Shown here in pieces: positions 1-5,807 of a stretch of 5,959 bases of DNA; positions within the stretch are counted from its first letter, which is position 1; each line of letters begins with the position of its first letter. Source of the stretch: Acidobacteriota bacterium (lineage in GTDB: Bacteria > Acidobacteriota > Vicinamibacteria > Vicinamibacterales > CAVVIG01). Location: NCBI GenBank assembly GCA_003222555.1, contig QHWL01000135.1:1-5959 (forward strand). Reading direction: 5' to 3'. Both the position numbers and the translations under genes were made by a program. Under the pieces are notes generated by a model. It ran no database searches, was not told the DNA's origin, and saw only the letters and a list, made by a program, of their open reading frames with translations.

Positions 1-542
1 CCACGCGGAAAGAGGGCCGTGAGGGTGCCGCGACCTCCGCTTCGTGTCACTGCCAGACCAGGCACGAGCCGCAGGGCGTCGGCGACCGTTTCAATCTGGC
101 GCGCCTCGAGGTCGGCCGCGGTGATCACGGCGACGCTGTCGGCCGCGCGCGAAAGCGGCACGTCGATCTGCGCTGCCGACACGACAATCGATTCGGTAAT
201 CGCGCTGACCCGGAGAGGAAGGTTCAGAGCGCGCGTTTCGTCGCCGCCGAGCGTGACGGTGATCGGATCGGCCTGGAAGCCATCGGCGAGCACGCGTACT
301 TCGTAGCTTCCGCCCGTCAGCGCGGCCACCTGGAATTCGCCGTTGGCGTTGGTCTCGCGATCGACGACGGTGCCGATGGAGGTCGCGACCACGACGCGCA
401 CACCGGCAACGCCGCGGCCGTCAGGATCGATGACGCGGCCGGTGAGTGTCGCCGCCAACGCCGCGGGCGCGACCGCGAGGAGAATGAAAGTGAACAGGAG
501 ACGGCAGGCTGCAGCCAGCCGCGAGAAGCGGGGGGGAAACAT
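1..542 (-). CDS. TonB-dependent outer-membrane receptor, probable BtuB-like corrinoid transporter (partial, N-terminal 180 residues)
   Basis: The gene starts at ATG 542-540 and runs off the left edge. Residues 1-30 form a signal peptide (basic start, hydrophobic core LLFTFILLAVAP, likely cleavage after AALA). Residues 31-110 look like a carboxypeptidase-regulatory-like beta-sandwich (TLTGRVIDPDGRGVAGVRV, then NGEF and GGSYEVRV). Residues 117-123 (ESIVVSA) read as a TonB box. From about 130 a plug domain begins (DSVAVITAADLEARQIETVADALRLVPGLAV), and the window ends in GTLTALFPRG, which resembles the BtuB plug. The family is an outer-membrane beta-barrel that imports ligand with energy from TonB-ExbBD. 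The upstream cobalamin riboswitch points to a corrinoid as ligand; this is inference, since the barrel is outside the window. A strong Shine-Dalgarno (GGAAGGAG, 555-548) fixes the start. The gene is divergent from the yjbQ gene. Confidence 0.9.
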   Translation of the reverse strand, partial: MFPPRFSRLAAACRLLFTFILLAVAPAALAATLTGRVIDPDGRGVAGVRVVVATSIGTVVDRETNANGEFQVAALTGGSYEVRVLADGFQADPITVTLGGDETRALNLPLRVSAITESIVVSAAQIDVPLSRAADSVAVITAADLEARQIETVADALRLVPGLAVTRSGGRGTLTALFPR

Positions 543-552
543 CGGAGCTCCT

Positions 553-573
553 TCCGGCGTCTCACGCGCCGAA
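553..573 (-). promoter_or_regulatory. Candidate expression-platform hairpin touching the receptor Shine-Dalgarno
   Basis: On the minus strand, 573-567 (TTCGGCG) can pair with 559-553 (CGCCGGA), seven pairs including one U-G, around the loop CGTGAGA. The 3' arm covers the first bases of the GGAAGGAG ribosome binding site (555-548). No U-run follows, so control would be at translation start rather than by termination. This is inference from base pairing only; the anti-sequestering partner was not worked out. Confidence 0.45.
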
Positions 574-580
574 GAACGGG

Positions 581-752
581 CGACCCCGATGACCAAGTTT
601 CCTGACTCGCGGATCGACGCGGCACGTCTGTCTTCCCAGGCGCCAGAACGCCCAGTGACATCACCGACGTATCGCTCCCCGCTTACAGTGGCGGGACCGT
701 GTAGGCTTCGCACCCACTTCGCATGGCCGCCGGGGCAGCGTCAAGTCGTCGA
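581..752 (-). ncRNA. Cobalamin riboswitch (AdoCbl type) in the receptor leader
   Basis: Read on the minus strand, the leader holds the conserved cobalamin aptamer blocks in the right order: GGTGCGAAGCC (the GGTGxxAAxxCC block), then ACGGTCCCGCCACTGTAAGC, then TGTCACTGG, then CCTGGGAAGACAGACG, and last the B12 box at 607-591 (AGTCAGGAAACTTGGTC). Short complementary ends (CGAC near 751-748 and GTCG at 584-581) could close P1; the exact ends are estimated. The family senses adenosylcobalamin or related corrinoids and turns off uptake or synthesis genes when ligand is plentiful. It ends about 40 bases before the receptor ATG. The string of matches is far too long to be chance. Confidence 0.95.
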
Positions 753-758
753 GCGGCG

Positions 759-764
759 AGTATA
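759..764 (-). promoter_or_regulatory. Candidate -10 box for the riboswitch-receptor transcript
   Basis: The minus strand reads TATACT at 764-759, five of six matches to the sigma70 -10 consensus. A start 6-7 bases downstream would fall near 752, where the riboswitch fold begins. No good -35 box is visible at the expected distance. Confidence 0.4.
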
Positions 765-829
765 ACACGCGCGCCGAGGGCCCGAAGGCGTGCCGAACAG
801 CCGGAAAACCAGTGAAAAACTCGCGTAGG

Positions 830-859
830 TTGCCTCTGCCCCGCATTTTTGCTTAACAT
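830..859 (+). promoter_or_regulatory. Candidate promoter for yjbQ-mqnE
   Basis: TTGCCT (830-835) and TAACAT (854-859) lie 18 bases apart, each matching the sigma70 boxes at four of six positions. They sit about 60 bases before the yjbQ ATG, in the divergent gap shared with the receptor leader. The rest of the gap (765-829 and 860-910) shows nothing else I can support. The call is weak. Confidence 0.3.
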
Positions 860-920
860 ACAACGTCTGTGTTGCGCGAAGGCGCGGCACACGTGCTTCA
901 CCGACAACCGAAGAGGACGC

Positions 921-1424
921 ATGAGCAAGAGTTCGACCGTCACCATTCGCGAGAGGCCGGTGCAGGACGTGGCTTCCGCGAAGGCCGGCGGCCTGACGAT
1001 TCATGGCGAGACATTCATGGTGCAGACCGACCAGCGCATCGAACTGGTCGATCTCACCAACCGCGTCATGGAGTACGTCCGGCGCTTCAACATTCGCGAA
1101 GGGTTGGTGAGCCTCTGGTCGATGCACACCACCTGCGCGCTTTTCATCAACGAGTTCCAGACGGCGCTGCTTTCCGACATCAAGCGCTTCCTGGAACAGA
1201 TGGTGGCGCGCGACGCGGAGTGGATGCACAACAGCCCAGAGCACTCCGACTGCGATCGGATGAACGCCGACTCGCATCTGCGCGCGCTTCTGCTCGGTCA
1301 CAGCCTCACGCTTCAGGTCAGCGGCGGCGAGGTCGTGCTGGGGCAATGGCAACGGATCCTGATGGCCGAGCTCGATGGCCCGCGCGCCCGCTCAATGCGG
1401 ATTCAGGTCTTTGGCGTTCCTTAG
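921..1424 (+). CDS. yjbQ: YjbQ/UPF0047 family protein (secondary thiamine-phosphate synthase family)
   Basis: This 167-residue soluble protein carries the YjbQ signature blocks: HTTCALFINE at 69-78, NADSHLRALLLG at 115-126, GQWQ at 141-144 and ELDGPR at 150-155. The invariant His of HTT and the Asp/His of NADSH form the conserved pocket of the family. Some family members show weak thiamine-phosphate synthase activity in E. coli, but the physiological role is not settled, so a thiamine role here is family knowledge rather than something seen. The usual length is near 140 residues; this one has about 20 extra residues at the N-terminus. The start at 921 has AAGAGGA three bases upstream, a short spacing. 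An upstream in-frame TTG at 849 overlaps the candidate promoter and has no ribosome site. mqnE follows 21 bases after the stop, so the two are probably co-transcribed. No TPP riboswitch was seen upstream. Confidence 0.9.
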   Translation: MSKSSTVTIRERPVQDVASAKAGGLTIHGETFMVQTDQRIELVDLTNRVMEYVRRFNIREGLVSLWSMHTTCALFINEFQTALLSDIKRFLEQMVARDAEWMHNSPEHSDCDRMNADSHLRALLLGHSLTLQVSGGEVVLGQWQRILMAELDGPRARSMRIQVFGVP

Positions 1425-1445
1425 CTGGCGCCTGAAGCTGGGAAT

Positions 1446-2540
1446 GTGTCCCGTCTCTCCACCGCCGGTCTCCTCGATATCGCGGAGAAACTGGATCGCA
1501 ACGTCCGCCTCGATCTGAGCGAGGGCATTCGGCTTTTCGAAGCTCCGGATCTCCTGGCTGTCGGGTGGCTCGCCAACCGCGAGCGCGAAAAGCGCCACGG
1601 CGGGCGAACCTTCTACAACTACAACATCCGGCTCGAAGCGACCAACGTCTGTGTCGCAAGCTGTCTCTTCTGCTCGTTCGCGAGACTCAAACCTGGAGAT
1701 CCCGGCGCCTACACGATGTCGCTTGATGAGGCGTGGGACAAGCTGCGCCGTCGCAGCCATCAGCCGATTACCGAAGTTCACGTCGTCAACGGTTTGCATC
1801 CCGATCTGCCGTTCGACTACTACGTGGAGCTGCTGCGCGGCTTCAAGCGCATCCGTCCCGGCATTCATCTCAAATGCTTCACCGCCGTCGAGATCGCGTT
1901 TTTCGCCGACCTCTACGGCATGAGCGACGAGCAGATCCTGCGCGAGCTGATGGCCGCGGGACTCGACTCGTTGCCGGGCGGCGGCGCCGAGATCTTCGCC
2001 GAGCGGGTGCGAAAGAAGATCTGCGACGACAAGTGCGGAACCGAGCGCTATCTCGACATCCACCGCGCGGCCCATCGCCTCGGGATGCGGACGAATGTGA
2101 CGATGCTGTACGGGCACATCGAGACAGCCGAAGAACGCGTCGATCACATGCTGCGCGCGCGGGCGCTGCAGGATGACACGGGCGGGTTCCAGGCGTTCAT
2201 TCCGCTGGCGTTTCACCCCGACAACAACCAGATGCGCAAGCTGCCGGCGCCGACCGCGGCCGACACGTTGCGCGTGCACGCGGTCGCCAGGCTCATGCTC
2301 GACAACATTCCGCACGTGAAGGCGTTCTGGATTGCGACCGGCGTGGAGGTGGCGCAGACGGCGTTGTGGTTTGGGGTGGACGATCTCGACGGGACCGTAC
2401 AGGAAGAGAAGATTTACCACATGGCAGGGGCGCAGACCCCCGAGGCGATGACGACAAGCGAGATCGAACGGCTCATTACGGCCGCCGGCCGCGAGCCGGT
2501 GGAGCGGGATACGCTGTACCGGGTAGTGGCGCACGCCTGA
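1446..2540 (+). CDS. mqnE: Aminofutalosine synthase MqnE (radical SAM)
   Basis: MqnE joins 3-[(1-carboxyvinyl)oxy]benzoate to S-adenosylmethionine to make aminodeoxyfutalosine, the second step of the futalosine route to menaquinone. The 364-residue protein has the radical SAM cluster motif CxxxCxxC at Cys69, Cys73 and Cys76, inside ATNVCVASCLFCSFAR. It also has the family blocks EVHVVNGLHPDLPFDYY (110-126), LKCFTAVEI (142-150), SLPGGGAEIFAERVR (175-189, glycine-rich) and TNVTMLYGHIET (216-227). The length is normal. The related MqnC is less likely because of the LPGGGAEIF and MLYGHIET blocks. The start is GTG at 1446; an in-frame stop at 1422 leaves no ATG upstream, and the ATG at 1444 is in another frame. 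The ribosome site is poor (CTGGGA), so coupling to yjbQ is plausible. No other mqn gene is in the window. Confidence 0.93.
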   Translation: MSRLSTAGLLDIAEKLDRNVRLDLSEGIRLFEAPDLLAVGWLANREREKRHGGRTFYNYNIRLEATNVCVASCLFCSFARLKPGDPGAYTMSLDEAWDKLRRRSHQPITEVHVVNGLHPDLPFDYYVELLRGFKRIRPGIHLKCFTAVEIAFFADLYGMSDEQILRELMAAGLDSLPGGGAEIFAERVRKKICDDKCGTERYLDIHRAAHRLGMRTNVTMLYGHIETAEERVDHMLRARALQDDTGGFQAFIPLAFHPDNNQMRKLPAPTAADTLRVHAVARLMLDNIPHVKAFWIATGVEVAQTALWFGVDDLDGTVQEEKIYHMAGAQTPEAMTTSEIERLITAAGREPVERDTLYRVVAHA

Positions 2541-2657
2541 AATCGGGCCAATTGGTAATGCGCTCTCTGGGCGCGTTGGGTGTTGCGGCAGGACGCGAAC
2601 GTGAGCAAATGACCGGATAACCAGCCTCAAGCTGTCGGAATACTGACGGGCGTACGG
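2541..2657. other. Gene-free stretch after mqnE
   Basis: No open frame here looks like a protein and no RNA gene was recognised. A weak stem (ATGCGC near 2559 with GCGCGT near 2571) follows the mqnE stop but has no U-run, so I do not call it a terminator. The stretch leads into the promoter at 2658. Confidence 0.5.
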
Positions 2658-2666
2658 TGTTATAAT
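2658..2666 (+). promoter_or_regulatory. Extended -10 promoter upstream of nadA
   Basis: The sequence TGTTATAAT is a perfect extended -10 element (TGn plus consensus TATAAT). No good -35 box is found at 16-18 bases, which is typical of extended -10 promoters. The predicted start, about 2671-2674, falls on GGGC at the 5' end of a foldable leader. It would drive a leader of about 175 bases into nadA, or a transcript of about 45 bases if the next hairpin terminates. Confidence 0.55.
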
Positions 2667-2669
2667 TAG

Positions 2670-2715
2670 AGGGCAGCCAAGCTTCGCCCTGGGGGTTCTT
2701 GAGGCTTGGCTTTTT
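2670..2715 (+). terminator. Hairpin with U-run, pseudoknot-capable; attenuator of nadA or terminator of mqnE
   Basis: AGCCAAGC (2675-2682) pairs perfectly with GCTTGGCT (2704-2711), and the run of five T at 2711-2715 follows, the pattern of an intrinsic terminator with a long 21-base loop. A second perfect helix, AGGGC (2670-2674) with GCCCT (2686-2690), crosses the first, so the region could fold as an H-type pseudoknot or switch between two hairpins. As the promoter at 2658 begins transcription at this very point, a leader attenuator is possible. The simple alternative is the terminator of yjbQ-mqnE. I do not recognise it as a known riboswitch class. Confidence 0.5.
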
Positions 2716-2725
2716 CGTAGCCGCG

Positions 2726-2779
2726 GCTTGAGAAATTTTTCACAAGCTGGACAAGCGGCACCCGCTGGGACCGCCAGCG
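2726..2779 (+). other. Two further hairpins in the nadA leader
   Basis: GCTTG (2726-2730) pairs with CAAGC (2743-2747), and an inner GAAA/TTTC helix follows after an A-A mismatch. Next, CGCTGG (2763-2768) pairs with CCAGCG (2774-2779) around GACCG. Together with the hairpins on either side, most of the leader between 2670 and 2838 can be paired. No function is known to me. Confidence 0.4.
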
Positions 2780-2783
2780 TGGG

Positions 2784-2845
2784 GTCCGACTTGAGCGGAT
2801 CGTGACCGCAACAACGTAGTGTCCGGCTTTAGCCGGACCGTAAAC
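2784..2845. repeat. REP-like palindromic repeat, two degenerate tandem copies, abutting nadA
   Basis: GTCCGGC (2821-2827) pairs perfectly with GCCGGAC (2832-2838) around TTTA. A degraded copy, GTCCGACTTGAGCGGATCG, starts at 2784, 37 bases before the first base of the second copy. Palindromes of the form GTCCGGCTT(T/C)AGCCGGAC are, from memory, scattered through acidobacterial genomes and give rise to false short proteins in annotation; a genome search is needed to confirm this. It ends within ten bases of the nadA ATG, where a Shine-Dalgarno should be. Confidence 0.6.
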
Positions 2846-2847
2846 AT

Positions 2848-3978
2848 ATGCTTCTTCCAGTCCTCACGGCGTACGAGAACGACCACATCTCGGAACGCCA
2901 GCCGTTGCCCGACCAGTACCTCGGCCTCTCGGACGAGGAGATGGAGCGCCGCATCGCCGCGGCCAAGGCGAAGCTCGGTCGCCGAGTGGTTATTCTCGGC
3001 CATCACTATCAGCGCGACGAAGTGATCAAATTCGCCGACTATACCGGCGACTCCTTCAAGCTCGCTCGCCACGTGAGCAAGCACCCCGAGGCTGAATTCA
3101 TCATCTTCTGCGGCGTGCACTTCATGGCGGAGAGCGCCGACGTGCTGAGCGCGGATCATCAGCAGGTCATCCTGCCGGATCTTGCCGCCGGCTGCTCGAT
3201 GGCGGACATGGCCGCCCCCGATCAGCTCGAGATGTGCTGGAGCGATCTCTCGCAGATGGGTGTCGGCGGCGTGATTCCGGTGACCTACATCAACTCCGCC
3301 GCCTCGATCAAGGCAATCTGCGGCGAGCGCGGCGGCACGGTCTGCACCTCGTCGAACGCGGCGGCGACTTTGCACTGGGCCTGGGAACGCGGCGAACGGA
3401 TTCTGTTTCTGCCCGATCAGCATCTCGGCCGCAACACCGCCTACAAGCTGGGCGTCCCCCTCGAAGAGATGGTCGTGTGGGATCCGAACGAGATCTGGGG
3501 CGGCCTCGAGCCCGATGCAGTCAGTCGTGCGCGCATCATTCTCTGGAAGGGCCACTGCTCGGTGCATACGCGTTTCACGGTGCGGCAGATTGAGAACATC
3601 CGGAGGGAGCATCCCGGCGTTCGCGTCATCGTCCATCCGGAAGTGACCTGGGAGGTCGTCCAGGCCGCGGACGATTCGGGCTCGACCGAATACATCATCG
3701 ACCAGGTGGGCCACAGCCCGGTCGGCTCTATCTGGGCCGTCGGCACCGAAATCCATCTGGTCAACCGGCTCGCCCGCCAGATGCAGCCCGATCGCACCGT
3801 GCTGTCGCTCGATCAGTTCGGCTGTCTATGTTCGACGATGTTCCGCGTCTCGCCGAATCACCTGCTTTGGACCCTCGAAGGCCTCGTCGATGGCCGCGTC
3901 CACAACCGCATCGTCGTGCCCGACGACCGCAAGCATTGGACGAAGGTCGCGCTCGACCGGATGCTGTCGATCCAGTAA
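2848..3978 (+). CDS. nadA: Quinolinate synthase NadA
   Basis: NadA condenses iminoaspartate (from NadB) with dihydroxyacetone phosphate to quinolinate, the precursor of NAD, using a [4Fe-4S] cluster bound by three cysteines. The 376-residue protein shows [24 protein letters not shown] (51-74), [15 protein letters not shown] (87-101, ligand Cys88), [10 protein letters not shown] (113-122), CTSSNAA (166-172), [14 protein letters not shown] (189-202), GHCSVHTRF (235-243, ligand Cys237), [13 protein letters not shown] (263-275), [10 protein letters not shown] (299-308) and FGCLCSTM (324-331, third ligand among Cys326/Cys328). It is of the longer NadA type seen in B. subtilis rather than the shorter archaeal form. 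No nadB or nadC is within view. The ATG at 2848 has no Shine-Dalgarno because a palindromic repeat lies right before it. The motif-bearing part begins near residue 45, so a slightly later start cannot be excluded. Confidence 0.96.
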   Translation: MLLPVLTAYENDHISERQPLPDQYLGLSDEEMERRIAAAKAKLGRRVVILGHHYQRDEVIKFADYTGDSFKLARHVSKHPEAEFIIFCGVHFMAESADVLSADHQQVILPDLAAGCSMADMAAPDQLEMCWSDLSQMGVGGVIPVTYINSAASIKAICGERGGTVCTSSNAAATLHWAWERGERILFLPDQHLGRNTAYKLGVPLEEMVVWDPNEIWGGLEPDAVSRARIILWKGHCSVHTRFTVRQIENIRREHPGVRVIVHPEVTWEVVQAADDSGSTEYIIDQVGHSPVGSIWAVGTEIHLVNRLARQMQPDRTVLSLDQFGCLCSTMFRVSPNHLLWTLEGLVDGRVHNRIVVPDDRKHWTKVALDRMLSIQ

Positions 3979-3986
3979 AAATCTCT

Positions 3987-4058
3987 ACCACCGAGGACAC
4001 GGAGTGCGACGGAGAACACCGTGTGCTCCGTTCTTGCGGCCGTGCTCTCCGTGGTGGC
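3987..4058. repeat. Dispersed-type palindromic repeat between nadA and sodA
   Basis: A nested inverted repeat starts nine bases after the nadA stop. The inner hairpin is ACGGAGAACAC (4009-4019) against GTGTGCTCCGT (4021-4031), ten of eleven paired. Outer arms follow: CACGG (3998-4002) with CCGTG (4040-4044), and CCACC (3988-3992) with GGTGG (4053-4057). The flank sequence ACCACCGAGGACACGGAG resembles a repeat that I recall as widely spread in bacterial genomes. It holds no gene. It may help to end or stabilise the nadA transcript, though it lacks a U-run. Confidence 0.6.
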
Positions 4059-4130
4059 CCCGCGCAGCGGCACCTTGCACAGGTTGCGGCAGTACGATCC
4101 TGACGTTGTATTACCGCGGCCCGACGCGAC

Positions 4131-4137
4131 AAGGAGG
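4131..4137 (+). promoter_or_regulatory. Ribosome binding site of sodA
   Basis: AAGGAGG lies seven bases before the ATG at 4145. It is the best ribosome site in the window and fixes this start against longer in-frame readings that would run back through the palindromic repeat. Confidence 0.8.
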
Positions 4138-4144
4138 ACGTTCG

Positions 4145-4747
4145 ATGGCAATCACGCTTCCGTCTCTTCCGTATCCCACCGATGCACTTGAACCCCATAT
4201 CGACAAGCAGACGATGGAGATCCATCACGGGAAACATCATGCGGCGTACGTCAACAACCTGAACGCTGCGCTCGAGAAGCATCCCGAACTGCAATCCAAG
4301 AGCGTCGAGGATCTGCTGCGCGGCATCAATACGGTGCCCGAAGACATCCGCACTGCGGTCAGAAACAACGGCGGCGGCCACGTCAACCACGCGATGTTCT
4401 GGCAGATCATGGGCCCGAAGGCAGGCGGTGAGCCGACCGGCGCGATCGCGGACGCGATCAAGTCGTCGTTTGGAAGCTTCGATTCGTTCAAAGAGCAGGT
4501 CGGGAAGGCCGGGGTCGGACGTTTTGGTAGTGGCTGGGCGTGGGTGCTCGATCAGGGCGGCAAACTGGTCATCGAGAGTACCGCAAACCAGGACAGCCCG
4601 CTGATGGACGGCAAGAAGGTCGTCTTCGGCATCGACGTGTGGGAACATGCCTACTACCTGAAGTATCAGAATCGCCGCCCCGACTACATCACCGCCTGGT
4701 GGAATGTCGCCAATTGGGCCGAGATCAACAAACGTTTGGGGCGTTAA
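4145..4747 (+). CDS. sodA: Superoxide dismutase, Fe/Mn family, Mn-type residues
   Basis: The enzyme converts superoxide to oxygen and hydrogen peroxide. The 200-residue protein is normal in length and has no signal peptide, so it should be cytoplasmic. The four metal ligands are visible: His27 ([13 protein letters not shown]), His82 (NHAMFW), Asp164 and His168 ([10 protein letters not shown]). Two selectivity positions match E. coli MnSOD rather than FeSOD: glycine before the second His (NNGGGHVNH, Gly78) and Gln149 in ANQDSPL. I therefore prefer Mn, but cambialistic use of Fe is possible and cannot be read from sequence. It is flanked on both sides by repeats and is probably transcribed alone. 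No convincing promoter was found in 4059-4130, and no Fur or SoxS site was recognised. Confidence 0.96.
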   Translation: MAITLPSLPYPTDALEPHIDKQTMEIHHGKHHAAYVNNLNAALEKHPELQSKSVEDLLRGINTVPEDIRTAVRNNGGGHVNHAMFWQIMGPKAGGEPTGAIADAIKSSFGSFDSFKEQVGKAGVGRFGSGWAWVLDQGGKLVIESTANQDSPLMDGKKVVFGIDVWEHAYYLKYQNRRPDYITAWWNVANWAEINKRLGR

Positions 4748-4758
4748 ACACATTGTTG

Positions 4759-4827
4759 ATTGCTGATTGATGATTGCAGATTGAATCGAAGAAATAAATC
4801 AACAATCAGCAATTTGCAATCAGCAAT
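4759..4827. repeat. AT-rich inverted array of four 11-base units
   Basis: Two units on the left, ATTGCTGATTG (4759-4769) and ATTGCAGATTG (4773-4783), start 14 bases apart. Two exact inverted units on the right, CAATCAGCAAT at 4803-4813 and 4817-4827, are also 14 apart, so the whole can fold into a long hairpin with a 19-base centre. The AT content contrasts sharply with the surrounding GC-rich DNA. Similar GATTGCTGATT-type repeats occur in intergenic regions of unrelated bacteria (recollection, not checked). It starts 11 bases after the sodA stop and ends eight bases before the next start codon. Confidence 0.65.
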
Positions 4828-4835
4828 TCTCCCTC

Positions 4836-5630
4836 GTGATCCTGTTCCTGTTTTTTGCGCATCTCGGCATCGGCATCATCATCACGCTCGTCTGGGTCTC
4901 GCGCGAGGCGGGCGTGAAGTTTTTTCGCTTCAACGCGGGGCTGGCGGCGATCCTGATCGGCGTGGCTTTTCTGTTCCGGCCGCCGGAGGCCGCGGCGACC
5001 GGACCGGGGCGCGTCGCGCTCGCGGCGCTCGCGATCGCGGCGGCCTGCACCGCGGTGTACTGGGCGACGGTGGGCCGGACTCTTGCGTCGATTCGTCCGG
5101 CGGTTGTCGCGATGGGCGTCGGCGCTGGCGTTGTGGCGCTCGTGGCACAGGCACTCGCGGTCGGGTTGGGCCGCGCCGTCACGGTGCAGGCCATGACCGT
5201 CGCGAGCTTTCTCAGCTCGGCCGCTCTCTTGGGCGGCGCCTGCACGGCGATGATCCTGGGCCATTGGTATCTGGTGATTCCGTCGCTGCAGGTGACGCAC
5301 CTCCAATCGATCGTCAAGGTGCACATCGCGTCGACGCTCGTGCGCGTCGTCGTCGTCGCCGCCGCGGTGTTTCTTGCGATCGCGACGTGGCAGCCCGGGC
5401 TTGGCCCGAGCTTCCGCTATTACATTACGTCGGTCGGCGGCGTGTTTTTCTGGCAGCGGGTACTGTTCGGGCTGTTTGGCCCGGCGCTGCTGTCGTATCT
5501 CACTTGGGAGACGGCCAAGATTCGATCGACGCAATCGGCGACCGGCATTCTCTACGTTGATTTCTTCGCCGTCGTCGTTGGTGAAGTGCTCGCGAAATAC
5601 CTGCTGCTCGCGACGCGCGTGCCCGTGTAG
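4836..5630 (+). CDS. Multi-pass membrane protein of unknown function
   Basis: I do not recognise this 264-residue protein. Hydrophobicity suggests eight membrane helices, at about 2-20, 33-48, 58-79, 88-111, 118-148, 165-185, 197-224 and 236-259. Polar residues within or beside helices stand out: His9 (FFAHLGIG), His143 (ILGHWYLV), His155 (QVTHLQ), His163 (KVHIAS), and Glu250 and Lys254 in the last helix. Several membrane histidines would suit a heme b or metal site, as in quinone-linked anchor subunits, but no family motif proves it. The start is GTG at 4836, the only usual start codon after the in-frame stop at 4782; it has no Shine-Dalgarno and lies eight bases after the AT-rich repeat. 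Coding is supported by hydrophobic segments over the full length with no stop. The ffs and dnaX genes follow on the same strand. Confidence 0.75.
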   Translation: MILFLFFAHLGIGIIITLVWVSREAGVKFFRFNAGLAAILIGVAFLFRPPEAAATGPGRVALAALAIAAACTAVYWATVGRTLASIRPAVVAMGVGAGVVALVAQALAVGLGRAVTVQAMTVASFLSSAALLGGACTAMILGHWYLVIPSLQVTHLQSIVKVHIASTLVRVVVVAAAVFLAIATWQPGLGPSFRYYITSVGGVFFWQRVLFGLFGPALLSYLTWETAKIRSTQSATGILYVDFFAVVVGEVLAKYLLLATRVPV

Positions 5631-5646
5631 TACACTCGCGTGGTGC

Positions 5647-5662
5647 CCGGCGTCCACGCCGG
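5647..5662 (+). other. Short GC hairpin between the membrane-protein gene and ffs
   Basis: CCGGCG (5647-5652) and CGCCGG (5657-5662) form a perfect six-pair stem around TCCA. It begins 17 bases after the membrane-protein stop and lacks a U-run, so it is at best a weak transcription end or a 5' extension of the ffs transcript. Confidence 0.3.
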
Positions 5663-5671
5663 ACCGTTCGG

Positions 5672-5798
5672 GCGGATTGCACCGCGGTCCGGAACCTGCG
5701 CAATTTCAGCCTACGAACCGCGTCAGGGCCGGAAGGCAGCAGCGCTAAGTAGATCCTGAAATGTGCCGCAGGCCCTTCCGGGCCGCGGTTCAGTCCGC
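5672..5798 (+). ncRNA. ffs: Signal recognition particle RNA, small bacterial (4.5S) type
   Basis: The RNA partners with Ffh to target nascent membrane and secreted proteins to the translocon. The conserved tip is plain: GTCAGGGCCGGAAGGCAGCAGC (5722-5743), with the GGAA tetraloop at 5731-5734 and the asymmetric loop bases AGCAGC. The long rod closes it: ATTTCAG (5703-5709) with CTGAAAT (5756-5762), CCTGCG (5695-5700) with CGCAGG (5767-5772), and CCGCGG (5682-5687) with CCGCGG (5783-5788). Pairing extends to GCGGA (5672-5676) with TCCGC (5794-5798), which sets the ends; a shorter product of 5682-5788 is possible. No Alu domain is seen. TACACT at 5631-5636 could be a -10 box but lies about 35 bases upstream and has no -35 partner. 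Confidence 0.95.
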
Positions 5799-5807
5799 AC
5801 GTTCCCC

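Noticed and set aside
849..920. Longer N-terminus for the YjbQ protein from TTG 849
   Set aside because: The added residues do not match the family, there is no ribosome site, and they overlap the candidate promoter. ATG 921 has AAGAGGA upstream.
765..920. TPP riboswitch upstream of yjbQ
   Set aside because: Looked for because of the thiamine link of the family; no THI box (CUGAGA and later conserved blocks) is present.
741..1352. 203-residue open frame on the minus strand
   Set aside because: It is antisense to yjbQ and overlaps the promoter and 5' end of the cobalamin riboswitch.
1392..2630. 412-residue open frame on the minus strand
   Set aside because: It is antisense to mqnE, whose motifs are unmistakable. 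Long antisense frames are common in GC-rich genes.
2660..2847. NAD+-I (nadA motif) riboswitch before nadA
   Set aside because: Expected for an acidobacterial nadA, but the conserved core with CAACAACCCC and the two tandem similar domains, as I remember them, are not present. CAACAACGTAG at 2809-2819 belongs to the repeat flank.
2740..3756. 338-residue open frame on the minus strand
   Set aside because: It is antisense to nadA and its end runs through the palindromic repeat, giving a peptide (TVRLKPDTT) that I recall as a common false translation of such repeats.
3890..4144. N-terminal extension of the superoxide dismutase frame back into nadA
   Set aside because: The extension is a translation of the palindromic repeat and the nadA 3' end. 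ATG 4145 has AAGGAGG and gives a normal-length enzyme.
4760..5657. Long frames on both strands overlapping the membrane-protein gene
   Set aside because: They are rich in Arg and Ala with no family motifs, typical of shadows in GC-rich DNA. The frame from 4836 gives eight coherent hydrophobic segments.
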